Notes: generated by a model from the letters alone, not told the origin. A stretch of DNA of 64,000 nucleotides from Nocardioides sp. S-1144 (GCF_005954645.2 NZ_CP040695.2:1302001-1366000), one strand, 5' to 3'; shown: positions 43,224-52,681, counted from the stretch's first letter. Made by a program: numbers and translations.

Positions 43224-45095
43224 TCAGCCCCGGTCGGGTGCGGGCAGCTGCCGCAGCCGGGCCTGGGCCCGCTCGGCGAGGTCGACGAAGACGTCGGTCC
43301 CGATCGAGGCGTCGCGGGTCGGCACGAAGGTGAGCTGGGCCACCGAGGTGCCGGTGCGGATGACGGCCATCAGGTAGGTGACGGTGCGCTCGTCGGTGAC
43401 CCTGACCTCGAGGCGCCAGGCGGTGAGCGCGTCGGCGCCGTCGGTGCGGTCGACGAGCCGCTCCACGTCGGTGTTCAGCTCGCGCTCGGGACAGCTGGCC
43501 AGGCGGTCGCGGACCTGCTCGACCAGGCCGGCGGCGCCGGCGGCGGGCAGCGCCCCGACGGTCTCGGTGAGCCCGAACTCCCGGGGGAGGTCGGCCCCCG
43601 GCACCAGGAAGGTGCGGGTGGCGTTGCGGGTGAACCGCGCCCCGCCGAAGCGGCCGGCGAACGAGGTGGTGTCGCACCCCGTCGCCGCGGCGTTCGTGGT
43701 CGCGCGCCGCGGCTCGGTGCCGACCCACGGGTCGTCGACGCCCGAGACCGGCGGCAGGTCGATCTCCGACACCAGGGCCGGCTGCCGCCCGGCCGGGACC
43801 GGCTCACGGTCGGCGAGGGTGGGCCGTGACGGCGCGCAGGCGCCCGCGCCGGGCAGGGCGCACAGGCCGCCGACGCCGGCGGCGAGCACGGCGGCCGCGG
43901 CGTCGCGGTCGGGCACATCGTCGCCCGGGGTCTCCACGACGGTGGTCGTCGTGAAGAGGCCGGTGCGGGCGACCCCCACGACGTAGGTGGTGACCGGGGC
44001 CGCGAAGGAGCGCAGCACCAGCTGGACGGCGTCGTCGCCGACCCCGGTGGGGGTGCGGGTGGCGAGCAGCTGAACACGCTGGTCGGTGCAGCCGGCGAAC
44101 CAGGCGGTGGTGGCGCGGAAGGTGCGCTGGGCCGCCCGCGGGCGGGCCGAGGCCTCCGTGAGCTGCACGGCGGTGGCGGCGGGCTGCCGGTCCGCGGTGG
44201 CGCGGAAGGTCCGGACCAGCGCGGCGGTGCCGGCCGGGTCGGCGTAGCGCGCCACCTGGCACGGGAGCACCATCCCGCTGCCCTCGCTGTTGTCGACGGT
44301 GCGCCGCTCCGACCAGGTGCGGCCGGGGTAGGCCGTCTCGATCGTGGCGACGTCGAGGAGCGCGGTGTCCGGGAGGGTGACGGTGACGCCGGACTCGACC
44401 TCGGCCTCGACGACCGGCGCGGGCGTGCGGGCCGGCTTGTCGGGCTGGGCGTGCAGCGTGGGCCGGACGCCGCCGGCGTCGGTCACCAGCGAGCCGGTGA
44501 CGACCAGCGCCGCGACGGCGCCGACGGCGCCGAGCAGGGTGTGGCCGCGGCGGCGGGTGTTGCCCGTGCGACGCACGATGGGCGCCCGCGGGAACCGGCC
44601 GCGGTCCTGCACGGAGGTCGCGAGGGCGTCGAAGACCGCCCGCAGCTCGCTGGCCTGGACCTCGCGCTCGAGCGAGAGGGCCGTCGTCCCGGCCTGCAGC
44701 TCGATCTCGGCGCGCTCGAGGGTGAGCCCGATCTCGCGGGCCATCTGCGGCATCGAGACCGCGGCGAGCTGGGTGAGCACCAACGCCTTGCGCTGCGGCG
44801 TCGACAGCTTGCCCAGCGCGTCGAGGGTGGCCCGGACGTCGGGGTCGATGTCGCGCTCGCGGTGCCACACGCGGGCGGTGTGCCGGCGCTGGGCCAGCCG
44901 CCAGGCGTGCGGGCGGACGACGTCCTCGGGCCGCTCGAGGCGCGAGAGCTTGCGCCAGCGCTGCCAGGCGACCGCGAAGGCGTCACGGACCGCCCGGCGC
45001 GAGGCGCCGAGGTCGCCGGTCATCGCGTAGGTCTGGGCGAGCAGGCGGTCGCGGGCGTCCTTGTAGAACTCGTCGAACTCGTCGGGCTGCCTCAT
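43224..45095 (-). CDS. Membrane-anchored ECF-like sigma factor fused to tandem extracellular modules
   Basis: A 623-residue protein. Residues about 8-75 look like sigma region 2 (FYKDARDRLLAQTYAMTGD, DAFAVAWQRWRKLSRLERP); about 95-145 look like region 4 with a helix-turn-helix (LSTPQRKALVLTQLAAVSMPQMAREIG). A basic stretch RRTGNTRRRGH precedes one membrane helix (185-204). The exterior part (about 210-623) has two copies of a module with F-A-G-C / L-A-S-C and a V-x-R-T-G strand pair, also found in the lipoprotein at 40974-42275. It should sense something outside and regulate transcription inside, perhaps after proteolytic release. ATG 45095; TACCGT 9 bases upstream (minus strand) is a candidate -10. 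Confidence 0.75.
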   Translation of the reverse strand: MRQPDEFDEFYKDARDRLLAQTYAMTGDLGASRRAVRDAFAVAWQRWRKLSRLERPEDVVRPHAWRLAQRRHTARVWHRERDIDPDVRATLDALGKLSTPQRKALVLTQLAAVSMPQMAREIGLTLERAEIELQAGTTALSLEREVQASELRAVFDALATSVQDRGRFPRAPIVRRTGNTRRRGHTLLGAVGAVAALVVTGSLVTDAGGVRPTLHAQPDKPARTPAPVVEAEVESGVTVTLPDTALLDVATIETAYPGRTWSERRTVDNSEGSGMVLPCQVARYADPAGTAALVRTFRATADRQPAATAVQLTEASARPRAAQRTFRATTAWFAGCTDQRVQLLATRTPTGVGDDAVQLVLRSFAAPVTTYVVGVARTGLFTTTTVVETPGDDVPDRDAAAAVLAAGVGGLCALPGAGACAPSRPTLADREPVPAGRQPALVSEIDLPPVSGVDDPWVGTEPRRATTNAAATGCDTTSFAGRFGGARFTRNATRTFLVPGADLPREFGLTETVGALPAAGAAGLVEQVRDRLASCPERELNTDVERLVDRTDGADALTAWRLEVRVTDERTVTYLMAVIRTGTSVAQLTFVPTRDASIGTDVFVDLAERAQARLRQLPAPDRG

Positions 45096-45242
45096 CGCCC
45101 GTCCACGGTAGACGAGGGGGCACGTCGACGCCGACTCGGCGCGGGCCCCGGGTCCGGCGCCGGGCCGGTGCCGGTGCCGGCCCGGGCGGGGTCGGCGTGG
45201 GAGCACGATCGGGGCCGGGCGCCGGGCCACGATGGACCGGTC

Positions 45243-46520
45243 ATGACCTCACTGCTGCCCTCCGAGACCCGACGCGGCCGCACCGCCGAGCAGGTGCGCG
45301 ACGACCTCGCCACCCGCCGTCCGCTCGCGCTGGTCGCGACCGCCGGTGGGCTCGCGGCCGCGACGTCGACCCTGCTGGTGTGCCTGGCCATGGGCGTCGC
45401 CGGCTGGTTCCTCACCGACGGCGGGTCGCACGGCGCTCCGCGCGACGGGCTCCGCACGGGTGCGCTGGCCTGGCTGATGGGCCACGGCTCGGGCGTGCGG
45501 ATCGAGGGGACGCCGGTCACCGCGGTGCCGCTGGGCCTGACCCTGCTCTGCGCCTGGGCGCTGTGGCGGATCGGCCAGCGCGTCGGCGCCTCGGTCTCCG
45601 GCCACGGACCCGACGCCGACGGCGTCCTCGACGGCCGGCGCGACCTCGTGGTCCCGGCCGCGGGGCTCCTGCTCACCGTCGGGTACGTCGCCACCGCGGT
45701 CGTCACCCTCACCCTCGCCTCCACCCCCGCGACGGCGCCGAGCCTGCCGCGGGTGGTGCTGTGGGCGGTGCTGCTGTGCCTGCTCGTCGGGGTGCCCGCG
45801 ATCGCCGTCGGCTCCGGCCGGGCCGCCATCTGGGCCGGCTACCTCCCCACGACCGTGCGGGCCAGCGCCCACGTCGTGCGCCGAGTCGTGGTGGCCTGGA
45901 CGCTGGTCTCGCTGCTGGCCTTCGTGGTCGCCCTCGTGGTCGACCTCAGCACCGCCGCGAACGTGATGGGCCAGCTCGGCGGGGGTGGGGGAGCGGTCGT
46001 GCTCGTCGTCGCCCTCGGCCTGGCCCTGCTGCCGAACGCCGTCATCTTCTCGGGCTCCTACCTGCTCGGTCCCGGCTTCAGCGTCGGCACCGGCACCCTG
46101 GTCACCCCCGGGCTGGTCGTGCTCGGCCCGCTCCCGGCGTTCCCGGTGCTCGCCGCCCTCCCCGACGACGGCCCCACCCCCGGCTGGACCGGCTGGCTGA
46201 TGCTCCTGCCGCCCCTCGTCGCCTGTGCCGCCGCCGCGTGGTCGCAGCGGGCCTGGCCGACGGCCTACTACGTCGAGGGCGCCGTCCGCGGGGTCGCCGG
46301 CGGCGTCGTCGCGGGGGTGCTGTTCGCGCTGGCCGCCTCGGTGGCCGGCGGTGCCGTCGGGCCGGGCCGGATGGCCGACGTCGCGCCGTTCACCTTCGAC
46401 GTGCTGCTGCACGCGCTGACGTCGTTCGGCCTCGGCGGTCTCGTCGGCGGTGCCGCGATGACCTGGTGGCAGCGTCGGAGCATGCCGGTGGAGGTCTCGC
46501 TCGAGGAGCCCGGCCAGTAG
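45243..46520 (+). CDS. perM: DUF6350 membrane protein, PerM-like
   Basis: A 425-residue integral membrane protein with roughly ten hydrophobic segments. It matches the DUF6350 family, whose mycobacterial member Rv0955 (PerM) is needed for division and persistence and lies directly upstream of purN and purH, the same order as here. That conserved order is the main basis for the symbol. ATG at 45243 begins MTSLLPSETRRGRTAEQVRDDLATRRP, then the first helix. Its TAG stop forms part of the apparent -10 of purN, so purN may have its own start site. Confidence 0.75.
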   Translation: MTSLLPSETRRGRTAEQVRDDLATRRPLALVATAGGLAAATSTLLVCLAMGVAGWFLTDGGSHGAPRDGLRTGALAWLMGHGSGVRIEGTPVTAVPLGLTLLCAWALWRIGQRVGASVSGHGPDADGVLDGRRDLVVPAAGLLLTVGYVATAVVTLTLASTPATAPSLPRVVLWAVLLCLLVGVPAIAVGSGRAAIWAGYLPTTVRASAHVVRRVVVAWTLVSLLAFVVALVVDLSTAANVMGQLGGGGGAVVLVVALGLALLPNAVIFSGSYLLGPGFSVGTGTLVTPGLVVLGPLPAFPVLAALPDDGPTPGWTGWLMLLPPLVACAAAAWSQRAWPTAYYVEGAVRGVAGGVVAGVLFALAASVAGGAVGPGRMADVAPFTFDVLLHALTSFGLGGLVGGAAMTWWQRRSMPVEVSLEEPGQ

Positions 46521-46523
46521 GGT
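46518..46523 (+). promoter_or_regulatory. -10 element of purN, overlapping the perM stop
   Basis: TAGGGT contains the perM TAG stop and lies 7 bases before the purN GTG, with no ribosome site between. Leaderless arrangement. Confidence 0.45.
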
Positions 46524-46530
46524 CTGCGCC

Positions 46531-47163
46531 GTGCCTCGCCGTCCCCGCCGTCTGGTCGTCCTCGTGTCCGGCAGCGGCACCAACCTCCAGGCCCTGCTCG
46601 ACGCCTGCGCCGACCCCGCGTACGGCGCCGAGGTGGTCGCGGTCGGTGCCGACCGCGACGGAGTCGAGGGGCTCGCGCGGGCCGAGCGGGCCGGCGTCCC
46701 GACGTTCGTGCTGACGGTCGCGGGCTGCGCGGACCGGGCCGCCTGGGACGCCGAGCTGGCGCGCCTGGTCGGCGAGCACCGGCCCGACGTCGTCGTCCTG
46801 GCCGGGTTCATGAAGCTGGTCGGCGATGCCTTCCTCGCCGCGCACGGCGGTCGCACGGTCAACACCCACCCGGCCCTGTCGCCGGCGTTCCCCGGCATGC
46901 GCGGCCCGGCCGACGCGCTCGCCTACGGCGTCAAGGTGACCGGCTGCACGCTCTTCGTCGTCGACGCCGGGGTCGACACCGGCGCGATCGTCGCCCAGAC
47001 CGCCGTCCCGGTCGAGGACGGCGACACCGAGGCCTCCCTGCACGAGCGGATCAAGGTCGCCGAGCGGGCCATGCTCGTCGACGCCGTGGGCCGGATGGCG
47101 CGCGAGGGGTTCGCCGTCGAGGGCCGGACGGTCCGGTTCGGCGCGGACGTCGAGGACCGATAG
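46531..47163 (+). CDS. purN: Phosphoribosylglycinamide formyltransferase
   Basis: A 210-residue folate-dependent GAR transformylase, third step of purine synthesis, using 10-formyltetrahydrofolate. Motifs: VLVSGSGTNLQALLDA (phosphate-binding loop), VNTHPALSPAFPGM with the catalytic Asn and His, and TGCTLFVVDAGVDTGAIVAQ with the catalytic Asp. GTG start. It is followed by the ZTP riboswitch and purH; folD, which makes the folate cofactor, is 3 kb downstream. Confidence 0.96.
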   Translation: MPRRPRRLVVLVSGSGTNLQALLDACADPAYGAEVVAVGADRDGVEGLARAERAGVPTFVLTVAGCADRAAWDAELARLVGEHRPDVVVLAGFMKLVGDAFLAAHGGRTVNTHPALSPAFPGMRGPADALAYGVKVTGCTLFVVDAGVDTGAIVAQTAVPVEDGDTEASLHERIKVAERAMLVDAVGRMAREGFAVEGRTVRFGADVEDR

Positions 47164-47171
47164 TCTGCCGG

Positions 47172-47240
47172 CACACGACTGGCGCAGGTGGGTGACCACC
47201 GGGGAGTGAACGTCGGGGGTCATCGTCCGCCTGGGTGGCC
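47172..47240 (+). ncRNA. ZTP (pfl) riboswitch upstream of purH
   Basis: The purN-purH gap carries the conserved pfl blocks in order and spacing: ACGACTGGCG (47175-47184), GACCACCGGGGAGTG (about 47193-47207) and CCGCCTGGG (47227-47235) inside a GGGG/CCCC-bounded stem, with CCGCC able to pair back to the GGCG of the first block as pseudoknot. ZTP riboswitches sense the purine and one-carbon alarmone ZTP/ZMP, whose precursor is the PurH substrate. No T-rich terminator follows; the GCAGGAG ribosome site is 18-25 bases on, so control of translation is more likely. Confidence 0.85.
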
Positions 47241-47269
47241 CCTCCGTCCCGACGCAGGAGCGCTCTGAC

Positions 47270-48829
47270 ATGGCTGACCAGATCTCGATCAAGCGGGCCC
47301 TGGTGTCCGTCTACGACAAGACCGGCCTCGAGGGCCTGGTCCGCGGCCTGCACGACGCCGGGGTGGCGCTCGTCTCGACCGGCGGCTCGGCCGCGCTGAT
47401 CGAGGGCCTCGGCCTGCCGGTCACCAAGGTCGAGGACCTCACCGGGTTCCCCGAGTGCCTCGACGGCCGGGTCAAGACGCTGCACCCGCGCGTGCACGCC
47501 GGCATCCTCGCCGACCGCCGCCTCGAGAGCCACGTGCAGCAGCTGGCCGACCTCGAGGTCGAGCCGTTCGACCTCGTCGTGGTGAACCTGTACCCGTTCC
47601 GCGAGACCGTCGCCTCGGGCGCCGCGCCCGACGACGTCGTCGAGCAGATCGACATCGGCGGCCCCTCGATGGTGCGCGCGGCGGCCAAGAACCACCCCTC
47701 GGTCGCCGTGGTCGTCTCGCCGTGGGCCTACGACGACGTGCTCGCCGCCGTCGGCGCCGGCGGCTTCACCCTCGAGCAGCGCCGCGCGCTGGCCGCCGAG
47801 GCGTTCGCCCACACCGCCTCCTACGACGTCGCGGTGGCCGAGTGGTTCTCGGGCCAGGTCGCGGGGGAGGTCGCGGGCGCGTGGCCGACGTTCGGCGGAC
47901 GGACCCTGCGGCTGCAGACCTCGCTGCGCTACGGCGAGAACCCGCACCAGCAGGCGGCCCTCTACGTCGACGGCACCGGTGGGCTGGCCGCCGCCGAGCA
48001 GCTGCACGGCAAGGAGATGTCCTACAACAACTACGTCGACACCGACGCCGCCCGCCGGGCCGCGCTGTCGTTCGACGAGCCCGCGGTGGCGATCATCAAG
48101 CACGCCAACCCCTGCGGCATCGCGGTCGGCGCCGACGTCGCCGAGGCGCACCGCCGCGCCCACGAGTGCGACCCCACCTCGGCCTTCGGCGGCGTGATCG
48201 CCGTCAACCGCCCGGTGTCGGTGGCCATGGCCGAGCAGGTCGCCGAGGTCTTCACCGAGGTGATCGTCGCCCCCGACTACGAGGAGGGCGCCGTGGAGAT
48301 CCTCCAGGGCAAGAAGAACATCCGGATCTTGCGCTGCGCCGTCGACGCTGGCGACCGCGCGGCCGCCGTCGAGCGCCGTCCGGTCTCCGGCGGCGAGCTC
48401 GCCCAGCAGGTCGACCACGTCGACGCCCCCGGCGACGACCCGGCCGCCTGGACCCTCGCCACCGGCACCCCCGCCTCGCCGGAGGTGCTCGCCGACCTCG
48501 CCTTCGCCTGGAAGGCCTGCCGCCACGCCAAGTCCAACGCCATCCTGCTCGCCAGGGACGGCGCCTCGGTCGGCGTCGGCATGGGGCAGGTCAACCGCGT
48601 CGACTCCTGCCGGCTCGCGGTCTCCCGCGCCGGCGACCGCGCCGCCGGCTCCGTGGCCGCCTCCGACGCCTTCTTCCCCTTCGAGGACGGCCCGCAGATC
48701 CTCATCGACGCCGGCGTCACCGCGATCGTCCAGCCCGGCGGCTCGGTCCGCGACGAGCTGACCGTCCGCGCCGCCGAGGCGGCCGGCGTCACGATGTACT
48801 TCACCGGCACCCGCCACTTCGCCCACTGA
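47270..48829 (+). CDS. purH: Bifunctional AICAR transformylase / IMP cyclohydrolase
   Basis: A 519-residue enzyme for the last two purine steps, AICAR to FAICAR to IMP. The cyclohydrolase half has [47 protein letters not shown] and [16 protein letters not shown]. The transformylase half has [40 protein letters not shown] and [11 protein letters not shown], ending in [10 protein letters not shown], the standard terminus. Ribosome site GCAGGAGCG. A ZTP riboswitch lies in its leader, so expression should follow ZMP/ZTP levels. Palindromic repeats start at its stop codon. Confidence 0.97.
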   Translation: MADQISIKRALVSVYDKTGLEGLVRGLHDAGVALVSTGGSAALIEGLGLPVTKVEDLTGFPECLDGRVKTLHPRVHAGILADRRLESHVQQLADLEVEPFDLVVVNLYPFRETVASGAAPDDVVEQIDIGGPSMVRAAAKNHPSVAVVVSPWAYDDVLAAVGAGGFTLEQRRALAAEAFAHTASYDVAVAEWFSGQVAGEVAGAWPTFGGRTLRLQTSLRYGENPHQQAALYVDGTGGLAAAEQLHGKEMSYNNYVDTDAARRAALSFDEPAVAIIKHANPCGIAVGADVAEAHRRAHECDPTSAFGGVIAVNRPVSVAMAEQVAEVFTEVIVAPDYEEGAVEILQGKKNIRILRCAVDAGDRAAAVERRPVSGGELAQQVDHVDAPGDDPAAWTLATGTPASPEVLADLAFAWKACRHAKSNAILLARDGASVGVGMGQVNRVDSCRLAVSRAGDRAAGSVAASDAFFPFEDGPQILIDAGVTAIVQPGGSVRDELTVRAAEAAGVTMYFTGTRHFAH

Positions 48830-48947
48830 CGCTGACCCGTTGCTGATCACCGACGGGTCGATGGGACTGACGCTGACCCGTCGCTGATCAGCGACGGGTC
48901 GATGGGATTGACGCTGACCCGTCGCTGATCACTGACGGGTCAGCGGG
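48827..48947. repeat. Three 41-base tandem units each holding a 26-base palindrome
   Basis: Units start with TGACGCTGACCCGT and repeat every 41 bases; their palindrome cores are at 48834-48859, 48875-48900 and 48916-48941. The middle core is a perfect 26-base palindrome (GACCCGTCGCTGA and its reverse complement, TGATCA at the centre); the others differ slightly. The first unit includes the purH stop codon. The middle and last cores reappear exactly at 62375-62400 and 62418-62443. Each can fold as a hairpin, so they may end purH transcription. Confidence 0.9.
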
Positions 48948-48965
48948 GACGAGAGGGGTTCGACG

Positions 48966-50207
48966 GTGGGGTGGGGGACCGGGCTGGTGCCGCCGACGCG
49001 GCTGGAGCGCGACCTGGCGCTGCAGTGCGTGCTGTCGGCGTTCGCGACGGGGTCGTTCCTCACCGGGACGGCGGTCTTCTTCACCCAGATCGTCGGGCTG
49101 ACGGGGTCGCAGGTCGGGCTGGGCATGTCGGTGGCGGCCGGGGTCAGCCTGCTGCTGTCGATCCCACTCGGGCGGCTCACCGACGTCGTCGGGGCCAAGC
49201 TGCTGTGGGTGGTCGCCTCGCTGCTCGAGGCGGTGCTCTACCTCGCCTGGCCCGCGATCGGCACGTTCGCGACGTTCGTGACGATGCTCGCCGTGCTGGC
49301 CTCCATCGAGACGGCGGGCCGCTCGGCCAGGGAGGTCTACCGGATCGCGATCTTCCCGCGCGAGACCCGGGTCCGCTCGATGGCCTACATGCGCGCCGCG
49401 CGCAACGTCGGCTACACGCTCGGCGCCGGGGCCGGCGGCGTGGCGCTCGGGATCGGCAGCCGCGAGGCGATCATCGCCGTCCCGCTGCTCACCGGCGGGC
49501 TGCTGGTGCTGAACGCCGTGATGATCGCCTTCCTGCCGGCGGTCGAGCGTCCGCCCCGGGCCTCGGGTGGTCCGCTGGAGAAGATGGGCCCGGCAGCGCT
49601 GCGCAACCCCGGCTTCGTCGTCCTCTCGCTGTGCAACGGCGTCCTCGGCTCCAACCAGATCCTGCTGAACGTCGTCGTGCCGCTGTGGCTGGTCGAGCGC
49701 ACCGACGCCCCGCAGCAGCTGCTGGCCTGGCTGTTCGGCACCAACACCGTGCTCGCCGTGCTGCTCCAGGTGCGCGCCTCGCGCGGGTCCGAGACCGTCG
49801 CCGGCTCGCTGCGGGCGGTGCGCTGGTCGGGCTGGGCGTTCGTGCTGTCGTGCCTGGTGCTCAGCGTCACCCACGAGACGACCGGGTGGATCTCGATCGT
49901 CCTGATCTGGGTCGGCCACATCACCATCACCGGTGCCGAGCTGTGGCAGTCGGCGTCCGGGTGGGGGTTCGCCTCCGAGCTCTCCGACCACCGGCGCCTC
50001 GGCGACTACCAGGGCGTGTGGGGGATGGGCTACCAGGTCGAGTCGATCGCCTTCCCCGCCCTCTACACCTTCCTGGCGCTGCAGTGGGGCGCCCCGGGCT
50101 GGGCGGTGATCGCCACGATCGCGGTCACCGCGGCCGTCGTGTCGCACCCGGCGGCGCGGGCCGCCGAGCGCCACCTGGTCAAGGTCGGGGCACCGGTCGG
50201 GTCCTGA
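48966..50207 (+). CDS. MFS transporter
   Basis: A 413-residue major-facilitator protein with about twelve hydrophobic segments. The loop 2-3 motif appears as [16 protein letters not shown] (G-x-x-x-D-x-x-G-x-K pattern). Between segments 4 and 5 lies [28 protein letters not shown]. No substrate-specific motif is recognised; drug or metabolite efflux is the default guess. GTG start at 48966 with GAGAGGGG about 10 bases upstream. It lies between purH and folD but is separated from purH by the palindrome array, so probably a separate unit. Confidence 0.8.
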   Translation: MGWGTGLVPPTRLERDLALQCVLSAFATGSFLTGTAVFFTQIVGLTGSQVGLGMSVAAGVSLLLSIPLGRLTDVVGAKLLWVVASLLEAVLYLAWPAIGTFATFVTMLAVLASIETAGRSAREVYRIAIFPRETRVRSMAYMRAARNVGYTLGAGAGGVALGIGSREAIIAVPLLTGGLLVLNAVMIAFLPAVERPPRASGGPLEKMGPAALRNPGFVVLSLCNGVLGSNQILLNVVVPLWLVERTDAPQQLLAWLFGTNTVLAVLLQVRASRGSETVAGSLRAVRWSGWAFVLSCLVLSVTHETTGWISIVLIWVGHITITGAELWQSASGWGFASELSDHRRLGDYQGVWGMGYQVESIAFPALYTFLALQWGAPGWAVIATIAVTAAVVSHPAARAAERHLVKVGAPVGS

Positions 50208-50220
50208 GGCCCGACCTCCC

Positions 50221-50226
50221 TAGACT
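50221..50226 (+). promoter_or_regulatory. -10 element of folD, leaderless arrangement
   Basis: TAGACT lies 7 bases before the folD GTG with no ribosome site between. Confidence 0.5.
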
Positions 50227-50233
50227 GGCCTCC

Positions 50234-51088
50234 GTGACTGCGCAGCGGCTGGACGGCACCGCCACCCTCAAGATCATCAAGGCCGAGCTCAAGGAGCGGG
50301 TCGCCCTGCTGCGGGAGCGGGGCGTCGTCCCCGGCCTCGGGACCGTGCTGGTCGGTGACGACCCCGGCTCGCACTGGTACGTCGGCGCCAAGCACAAGGA
50401 CTGCGCCGAGATCGGGATCGAGTCGATCCGCCGCGACCTGCCCGCGACCGCCACCCAGGCCGAGGTCGAGGCCGTCATCGACGACCTCAACGCCGACCCC
50501 GCCTGCACCGGCTTCCTGGTGCAGCAGCCGACCGGGCTCGACGAGTTCCGGCTGCTCTCGCGCGTCGACCCCGAGAAGGACGTCGACGGCCTGCACCCCG
50601 TCAACCTCGGCAAGCTCGTCCTCGGCGAGCCCGGCGCCCTGCCGTGCACGCCGATCGGCTGCATCGAGCTGCTCCGCCGCCACGGCGTCGAGCTGAACGG
50701 CGCCGAGGTGGTCGTCGTCGGCCGCGGGCTCACCGTCGGCCGCCCCCTGGGCCTGCTGCTGACCCGCCGCTCGGAGAACTCGACCACGACCCTGTGCCAC
50801 ACCGGCACCCGCGACCTGGCCGCGCACACCCGCACCGCCGACGTCGTCATCGCCGCCGCCGGCGTCCCCGGCCTGATCACCGCCGACATGGTCAAGCCCG
50901 GCGCCGCGCTGCTCGACGTCGGCGTCTCCCGCGTCGACGGCAAGATCGCCGGCGACCTCGCCGACGACGTCTGGGACGTCGCGGGGTGGGTCTCGCCCAA
51001 CCCCGGCGGTGTCGGCCCGATGACCCGCGCGATGCTCCTGAGCAACATCGTCAGCCGCGCCGAGCAGGCGCTCGAGACGTCGTCCTGA
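50234..51088 (+). CDS. folD: Methylenetetrahydrofolate dehydrogenase / methenyltetrahydrofolate cyclohydrolase
   Basis: A 284-residue bifunctional folate enzyme giving 10-formyltetrahydrofolate, the one-carbon donor for PurN and PurH. Motifs: [23 protein letters not shown] with the catalytic Tyr-x3-Lys pair, [41 protein letters not shown] (NADP site) and [16 protein letters not shown]. The usual V-Q-L-P block reads VQQPTG, a mild variant. GTG start with a -10 element 7 bases upstream. The DUF3017 gene follows after 5 bases, as in many actinobacteria. Confidence 0.96.
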   Translation: MTAQRLDGTATLKIIKAELKERVALLRERGVVPGLGTVLVGDDPGSHWYVGAKHKDCAEIGIESIRRDLPATATQAEVEAVIDDLNADPACTGFLVQQPTGLDEFRLLSRVDPEKDVDGLHPVNLGKLVLGEPGALPCTPIGCIELLRRHGVELNGAEVVVVGRGLTVGRPLGLLLTRRSENSTTTLCHTGTRDLAAHTRTADVVIAAAGVPGLITADMVKPGAALLDVGVSRVDGKIAGDLADDVWDVAGWVSPNPGGVGPMTRAMLLSNIVSRAEQALETSS

Positions 51089-51093
51089 GCGCC

Positions 51094-51441
51094 GTGACCG
51101 AGCCCGAGCCGACCGGGGGGACCGGCGATCCCGAGGTCGTCGGGGCGCCCGGGGCCTGGCAGCCGCGCCGCTACCCCTCGACGGTCGGCGGCGGGTTCTA
51201 CCTGGCGATCCTGCTCACCGCGAGCACGGCGATCGGCATCGTCGTCACCGGCGACTGGCGCCTCGGCGTCCGGGTGCTCGCGGCCGCCCTGGCGGCCGCG
51301 GCCCTGCTGCGCCTGGTGCTCCCGCGGCGCGACGCCGGCATGCTCGCGGTGCGGCACCGGGTGCTCGACGTGCTGATCCTGGCCGGCGTCGCCGCGGCGC
51401 TGTACTGGCTCGCGGGCTCCATCCCGGACCAGCCGGGCTAG
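51094..51441 (+). CDS. DUF3017 small membrane protein
   Basis: A 115-residue protein with a hydrophilic N-terminus (VTEPEPTGGTGDPEVVG), then WQPRRYPSTVGGGFYLAILLTASTAIG and three hydrophobic segments (about 34-52, 58-75 and 90-107). This matches the DUF3017 family commonly encoded directly after folD in actinobacteria; function unknown. GTG start 5 bases after the folD stop, so cotranscribed. Followed by a strong bidirectional hairpin. Confidence 0.8.
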   Translation: MTEPEPTGGTGDPEVVGAPGAWQPRRYPSTVGGGFYLAILLTASTAIGIVVTGDWRLGVRVLAAALAAAALLRLVLPRRDAGMLAVRHRVLDVLILAGVAAALYWLAGSIPDQPG

Positions 51442-51481
51442 ACCCGGACGAGGTCGCGGCGGGTCCGCGCCGCCACGAACC

Positions 51482-51515
51482 GGACGCCACCCCGGGAGGT
51501 CCCGAGGTGGCGTCC
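51482..51515. terminator. Bidirectional hairpin between the DUF3017 gene and mdh
   Basis: GGACGCCACC pairs with GGTGGCGTCC; after one C/A mismatch the stem continues as CGGGA/TCCCG with a GG loop. Lies between convergent genes. Confidence 0.8.
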
Positions 51516-51538
51516 GTGGTGCTGCTGGTGGGTGCGGC

Positions 51539-52525
51539 TCAGATGAGGCCGAGCTCGGTGACCGCGGCGCGCTCGTCGGCGAGCTCGGCGGTCGAGGCGT
51601 CGATGCGGGCGCGCGAGAAGTCGTCGATCTCGAGGCCCTGGACGATCTTCCAGTCGCCGTTCTCGGTGGTGACCGGGAACGAGGACACGAGGCCCTCGGG
51701 CACGCCGTAGGAGCCGTCGGAGACGACGGCCATGGAGACCCAGTCGCCCTCGGCGGAGCCGTAGAGCCAGTCGCGCGCGGCGTCGACGGTCGCCGAGGCG
51801 GCCGAGGCGGCCGAGGACGAGCCGCGGGCCTCGATGATGGCGGCGCCGCGCTTGGCGACGGTCGGGATGAAGGTGTTCTCGAGCCAGTCCTGGTCGCCGA
51901 CGGCCTCGGCGGCGTTGCGGCCCGCGACCTCGGCGTGGAAGAGGTCGGGGTACTGGGTGGCGGAGTGGTTGCCCCAGATCGTCATCTTGGTGATGTCGGT
52001 GACCGGGGCGCCGGTCTTCGCGGCGAGCTGCGAGATGGCCCGGTTGTGGTCGAGGCGGGTGAGCGCGGAGAACCGCTCGGCCGGGATGTCGGGGGCGTTC
52101 TTGAGCGCGATCAGCGCGTTGGTGTTGGCCGGGTTGCCGGTGACGCCGATCCGGACGTCGTCGGCGGCGGCCGCGTTGAGGGCCTTGCCCTGGGCGGTGA
52201 AGATCGCGCCGTTGGCCGAGAGCAGGTCGCCGCGCTCCATGCCGGGGCCGCGCGGGCGGGCTCCGACGAGGAGGGCGAGGTTGACGCCGTCGAAGATCTT
52301 CTCGGCGTCGTCGCCGATCTCGACGCCGGCGAGGCCGGGGAAGGCGCAGTCGTCGAGCTCCATGACGACGCCCTCGAGCGCCTTCAGCGCGGGCGTGATC
52401 TCGAGCAGGCGCAGCTCGATCGGGCGACCGCCCGTGAGCGAGCCGCTGGCGAGACGGAAGAGGAGGCTGTAACCGATCTGGCCGGCGGCACCGGTGACGG
52501 CGACCTTCAGCGGAGCTGAGCTCAC
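51539..52525 (-). CDS. mdh: Malate dehydrogenase
   Basis: A 328-residue NAD-dependent malate dehydrogenase of the actinobacterial/cytosolic-like type, malate to oxaloacetate in the TCA cycle. Motifs: [21 protein letters not shown] (NAD site), [43 protein letters not shown] and the catalytic [15 protein letters not shown] at 52525 (VSSAPLKV) is chosen over the in-frame ATG at 52543 because AAGGAG is placed 5 bases before this GTG and inside the longer version; the resulting length is the family norm. icd and sucCD are other TCA genes in the window. Confidence 0.95.
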   Translation of the reverse strand: MSSAPLKVAVTGAAGQIGYSLLFRLASGSLTGGRPIELRLLEITPALKALEGVVMELDDCAFPGLAGVEIGDDAEKIFDGVNLALLVGARPRGPGMERGDLLSANGAIFTAQGKALNAAAADDVRIGVTGNPANTNALIALKNAPDIPAERFSALTRLDHNRAISQLAAKTGAPVTDITKMTIWGNHSATQYPDLFHAEVAGRNAAEAVGDQDWLENTFIPTVAKRGAAIIEARGSSSAASAASATVDAARDWLYGSAEGDWVSMAVVSDGSYGVPEGLVSSFPVTTENGDWKIVQGLEIDDFSRARIDASTAELADERAAVTELGLI

Positions 52526-52595
52526 GACGACTCCTTGAGTCATTTGAGGTGGGTTGGGACGTCGCTCCCGACGCTAGCAGCGGGAGCGGACAGCA

Positions 52596-52635
52596 GTGCG
52601 GCCGGTCCCGAGGGCGAGCTCGGGACCGGCCGCAC
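52596..52635. terminator. Hairpin after the aquaporin gene
   Basis: A perfect 17-base stem, GTGCGGCCGGTCCCGAG with its reverse complement, and a 6-base loop GGCGAG. It lies 46 bases past the aquaporin stop on the minus strand and before mdh. Confidence 0.85.
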
Positions 52636-52681
52636 CGGTCTGGGTCGGCGGTTCGCCGTCAGCAGGGGCCGAGGTGCCCGC

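Noticed and set aside
48827..48947. CRISPR array
   Set aside because: The 41-base units repeat over their full length with no unique spacers, and no cas gene is nearby. They are palindromic tandem repeats.
52526..52543. ATG at 52543 as mdh start
   Set aside because: It would place the AAGGAG ribosome site inside the coding region; the GTG at 52525 has that site at proper spacing and gives the usual protein length.
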